This document shows positions 61,559-64,000 of a DNA stretch of 64,000 nucleotides, one piece after another. Position 1 is the stretch's first letter. Every line of letters starts with the position of its first letter. The notes under the pieces were generated by a model that was not told the DNA's origin, made no database searches, and saw nothing but the letters and a program-made list of their open reading frames with translations. The translations under genes and the position numbers were made by a program. Source of the DNA: Ascarosepion bandense (taxonomy: Eukaryota; Mollusca; Cephalopoda; Sepiida; Sepiidae); contig JBBBDQ010001188.1 of assembly GCA_037127315.1 (NCBI GenBank), positions 1,210,001 to 1,274,000 on the forward strand, read 5' to 3'.

Positions 61559-64000
61559 TTACTGCTCTGCACGCCAGACACAAACGAACTCTTTTTCCAG
61601 AGCCGCTACTAGTCGCCCTTTCATGTTCACACTCCCCCTGGTCTCAAGACCACACATGTGGCAAGGCGGACGTGGCCGCTTGTTGCGGGCACTCCTACGA
61701 AGGGGGATTGTCTGGATTTCTTCATCTGAGCTCTCAGAAGTGGCATCGGAGTTATCGGCAACAGCGTCGGGGTTCGCAGTCGGACCATCAGACTCGCGGG
61801 GCGTAGGTCGAATCCACAGTTCGTCATTGGATGATTCACCACTGCCGCTACTTGTCAACGAATTCGTATTCAGGGCGGGCCGAATGTCCCTCACATGGCG
61901 TGGAGTACCATCAACCAGCACGGCCTGCTCACTGACGATGCCGGTGATTCGTCCCCTTCGAAAACTGGTGGTGCACCGGTTATTGGGAGGCTTCACCCAG
62001 ACGGTGTCCCCTAATTCATACGGCCCTCTTGTTCCCCGCCGATCAGGCAGACGCGCGTCAATGCCCTTGATGCGCACTCGGTAGCGATGGATCGCATTGG
62101 CGGGTGCGCTCACAGCAGTCACAGCATCCCTCGGTGTTGCATTATATCTATAGACCGCTTCTGCAATAGTGCACGCCTTCCTGGCCGCGGTCCTCTTCAC
62201 GCTTCGGTGGCACCGCTCTGCTATGCCGTTGCCACTCGGCACATATGCACATCGGTGTCTGAGCCTGATCCCCCACTCGTCTACAAAACGCCTAAATTCC
62301 ACGCTGCAGAAGGCAGTATCGTTGTCCGTGAGGATCTCTTCAGGCGGCCCCCTTTCGTAAAATATGGATTCCAATTCACGGATGACACTGGAGGAGTCCT
62401 GGCGTGCCAACGGGCGCCAGATCGCAAACCTCGTCGGTCCGCAATCTATCAGTGTGAGGAAGTGCTGGCTGCCATAATGGGTTATGTCCATACCCAGTCG
62501 GCTCCAAGTCATGTCTGTTCCCAGCCGACCCCTCCGCCATCTCGCTGGGGCGGGGTCGATTGACTGGCATGTTTGGCATTCCTTGACCACCGCTCTCACT
62601 GCACTTTTTGACACTGACGGATTGGTCAATTGTACAAAATAGCATGTCCGTCTCACTCCGGGGTGCCCACTGATGTGGTGTATTTCCCTGATTTTGTCTG
62701 CCGCCTCCACAGAGGCAGCACATAGTAACGGTACCGGCCCAGCTTCTTTCTTCACGGCATCAATCCATCTCTGAGGCACCCGAGTGAGCCTATCAGCGAG
62801 GTTGCAGTTTGAGGTGACAAGTACCACATCCACAGACAGATTGTACTCTGTTACTAGCTTTCTTATGGTCTCCAACCTCCGTCTGATCAGCATCTCGCTG
62901 GCCGCCTTGGTGCGCACCCTGGCCTTACCTGTCAGTGTGTTTGATATCCAGTGGTACACGCACAGCGAATCTGTGTGTATGTGTAATTTCTTGACTTTCC
63001 ACTGGAGTGCCAGGTTAATGCTTTTCGTCACCGCATCGAGCTCTGCCAGGTTGATGTGAGCAGCGTCATTCGTCGGTCGCAGCCAGCAGGCGTCCTCAAT
63101 CGCAGCTCCGTTCTCCTCAAGCAGCACACCAATCGCCACAGAGCTCGCATCCACCCACACGCTCAATTCGTCTCCCTGCACACACCAGTCTCCCTTTGCG
63201 GGGTCATCCTGCTTTACCCTTGCGATGGTCTCCTTCACCATGCGAACCAACAGATCGTCCGTCGTTTCATCATCCCAGTCTTTGGTGACTGCGCTTGCCC
63301 TCCTTTTTATGGTGCCTGTTGCTACACGAGTCCATCCACACACTGGTAGGTGCCCCACAAGTTTTCCACACAGGGAGAAGACCACTCGTCTCGTGAAGAC
63401 TTCGGGTACTTCAGGAATTGCAGTTCCGCGCCCCCACTTCAAGGTCCCCCGCTCCTTTCGAACTTTCAGGCCCAAGACACGGGCGCCATCCTCCAAATGT
63501 TCCGGGTCCTTGCAAATCAGGCCAAACTCGGCCAGTTTGGTCCTTACGCGTGATGATGATACAACGTCTTCGTTCACGTATATGTCATCAAGGTACGTCG
63601 ATGTCCCCTCTTTCATTGTTTCTTGCTGTGACAACACAGCGTTGACTATGGTCTTCATTATTTGGGGTGCCACGTTCAGCCCGAAGCCCAGTCTGGTAAG
63701 GCAGTACCTTCTGCCGGCAAACACCACCGTCTGAAACGGCCACATCGTTTCGCTGACCCGGACCTGCAGATACGCTTTTCTTAGATCCAGCAGGGACACA
63801 TTGGAACCCTGCTGGCGCCATTCTCGTAGCTTGCTGGCGCAAACATCAGCATCTGCCGTAAATGCATCAACATGCGCATTTAGTTCGCGGTAGTCCATCA
63901 CTGGCCTCACTTTTGCTTTGTTGTGCTGAGTAACCGCCATCAGCGGGATCAAACCTTTGGGAGGTCCAAGTTTCTCATAGGGGTAAGGAATTAACCAGCC
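61559..64000 (-). CDS. LTR retrotransposon pol (RT, RNase H, integrase), partial
   Basis: Open on the minus strand from the right window edge to TAA at 61559-61561 (at least 813 codons). The order is typical of Ty3/Gypsy-type pol. Positions below count from residue 17 of the visible frame. Reverse transcriptase: RPVMDYRELN (about 16), LLDLRKAYLQV (about 55), RLGFGLNVAP (about 90) and the catalytic YLDDIYVNED (about 118). RNase H: WVDASSVAIGVLL (about 275), NLAELDAV, HTDSLCVY. Integrase: zinc finger HHxSGHP...CQTCQ (about 430-460), then MDITHY, LTDNDTAF and GNGIAERCH (the D,D,E core, about 490, 545 and 585). After that comes a Pro/Ser/Asp-rich tail with basic RRSARNKRPRP. No in-frame stop occurs. 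The 5' part (gag, protease) lies outside. It could also be a BEL-like relative; the domain order favours Gypsy type. Such elements copy themselves through RNA and integrate into host DNA. Confidence 0.88.
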   Translation of the reverse strand, partial: GWLIPYPYEKLGPPKGLIPLMAVTQHNKAKVRPVMDYRELNAHVDAFTADADVCASKLREWRQQGSNVSLLDLRKAYLQVRVSETMWPFQTVVFAGRRYCLTRLGFGLNVAPQIMKTIVNAVLSQQETMKEGTSTYLDDIYVNEDVVSSSRVRTKLAEFGLICKDPEHLEDGARVLGLKVRKERGTLKWGRGTAIPEVPEVFTRRVVFSLCGKLVGHLPVCGWTRVATGTIKRRASAVTKDWDDETTDDLLVRMVKETIARVKQDDPAKGDWCVQGDELSVWVDASSVAIGVLLEENGAAIEDACWLRPTNDAAHINLAELDAVTKSINLALQWKVKKLHIHTDSLCVYHWISNTLTGKARVRTKAASEMLIRRRLETIRKLVTEYNLSVDVVLVTSNCNLADRLTRVPQRWIDAVKKEAGPVPLLCAASVEAADKIREIHHISGHPGVRRTCYFVQLTNPSVSKSAVRAVVKECQTCQSIDPAPARWRRGRLGTDMTWSRLGMDITHYGSQHFLTLIDCGPTRFAIWRPLARQDSSSVIRELESIFYERGPPEEILTDNDTAFCSVEFRRFVDEWGIRLRHRCAYVPSGNGIAERCHRSVKRTAARKACTIAEAVYRYNATPRDAVTAVSAPANAIHRYRVRIKGIDARLPDRRGTRGPYELGDTVWVKPPNNRCTTSFRRGRITGIVSEQAVLVDGTPRHVRDIRPALNTNSLTSSGSGESSNDELWIRPTPRESDGPTANPDAVADNSDATSESSDEEIQTIPLRRSARNKRPRPPCHMCGLETRGSVNMKGRLVAALEKEFVCVWRAEQ

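Noticed and set aside
61623..63734. Long plus-strand frames at 61623-62084, 62087-62563 and 63225-63734
   Set aside because: Shadows of the minus-strand pol frame; no own motif.

Overview
This window looks like nuclear DNA of a coleoid cephalopod, possibly an octopus; the species cannot be fixed. The main evidence is a split lens S-crystallin gene, a gene family known only from cephalopods. It lies in AT-rich DNA crowded with (TA)n, (CA)n and (GATA)n tracts, non-LTR retrotransposons, Penelope-like elements, tRNA-derived SINEs, Helitron-like elements and minisatellites.

The one host gene I can support runs on the minus strand from a promoter near 34.08 kb to a stop codon at 10110. I assembled six coding exons by eye: 33795-33927, 23372-23467, 19737-19852, 18923-19063, 17359-17454 and 10110-10274. 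All have GT-AG introns and matching phases, and they predict a 248-residue S-crystallin. The central exon is 47 codons of almost pure Ser/Thr/Lys and supplies the variable central peptide of the family. The promoter has a TATA box and a palindromic AP-1/ARE-type site just upstream. Two in-frame copies of part of exon 3 lie in intron 3.

Everything else is repeat or relic. 0-10 kb: a (GATA)n tract, a 213-bp array, LINE copies (called LINE-A here; CR1/L2/Jockey-like group) and two Penelope fragments, one with RT, GIY-YIG endonuclease and inverted ends. 10-34 kb: the crystallin gene, its introns filled with a 179-bp array made from a LINE-A 3' coding end, a Penelope relic, a large tRNA-derived SINE family (SINE-B) that carries internal 247-bp tandem units, a chimeric 5S rRNA-tRNA SINE, a 108-bp coding-like minisatellite, Helitron-like elements and RTE-like LINE relics. 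34-48 kb: two MITEs (one Tc1/mariner-like with TA target site), Helitron-like copies, a long palindrome, a second 5S-tRNA SINE and more SINE-B. 48-59 kb: almost entirely minisatellite arrays with periods of 151, 107, 104 and 106 bp, broken by LINE-A copies. 59-64 kb: RTE-like LINE 3' ends and a long open pol reading frame (RT, RNase H, integrase) of an LTR retrotransposon that runs off the right edge.

The most interesting signals are the tandem copies of a crystallin exon, the poly-Ser cassette exon, the AP-1/ARE promoter, hammerhead-ribozyme-like motifs tied to Penelope fragments, the 5S-tRNA chimeric SINE, and minisatellites grown out of LINE sequence. All calls were made by eye; no alignment or database search was run.
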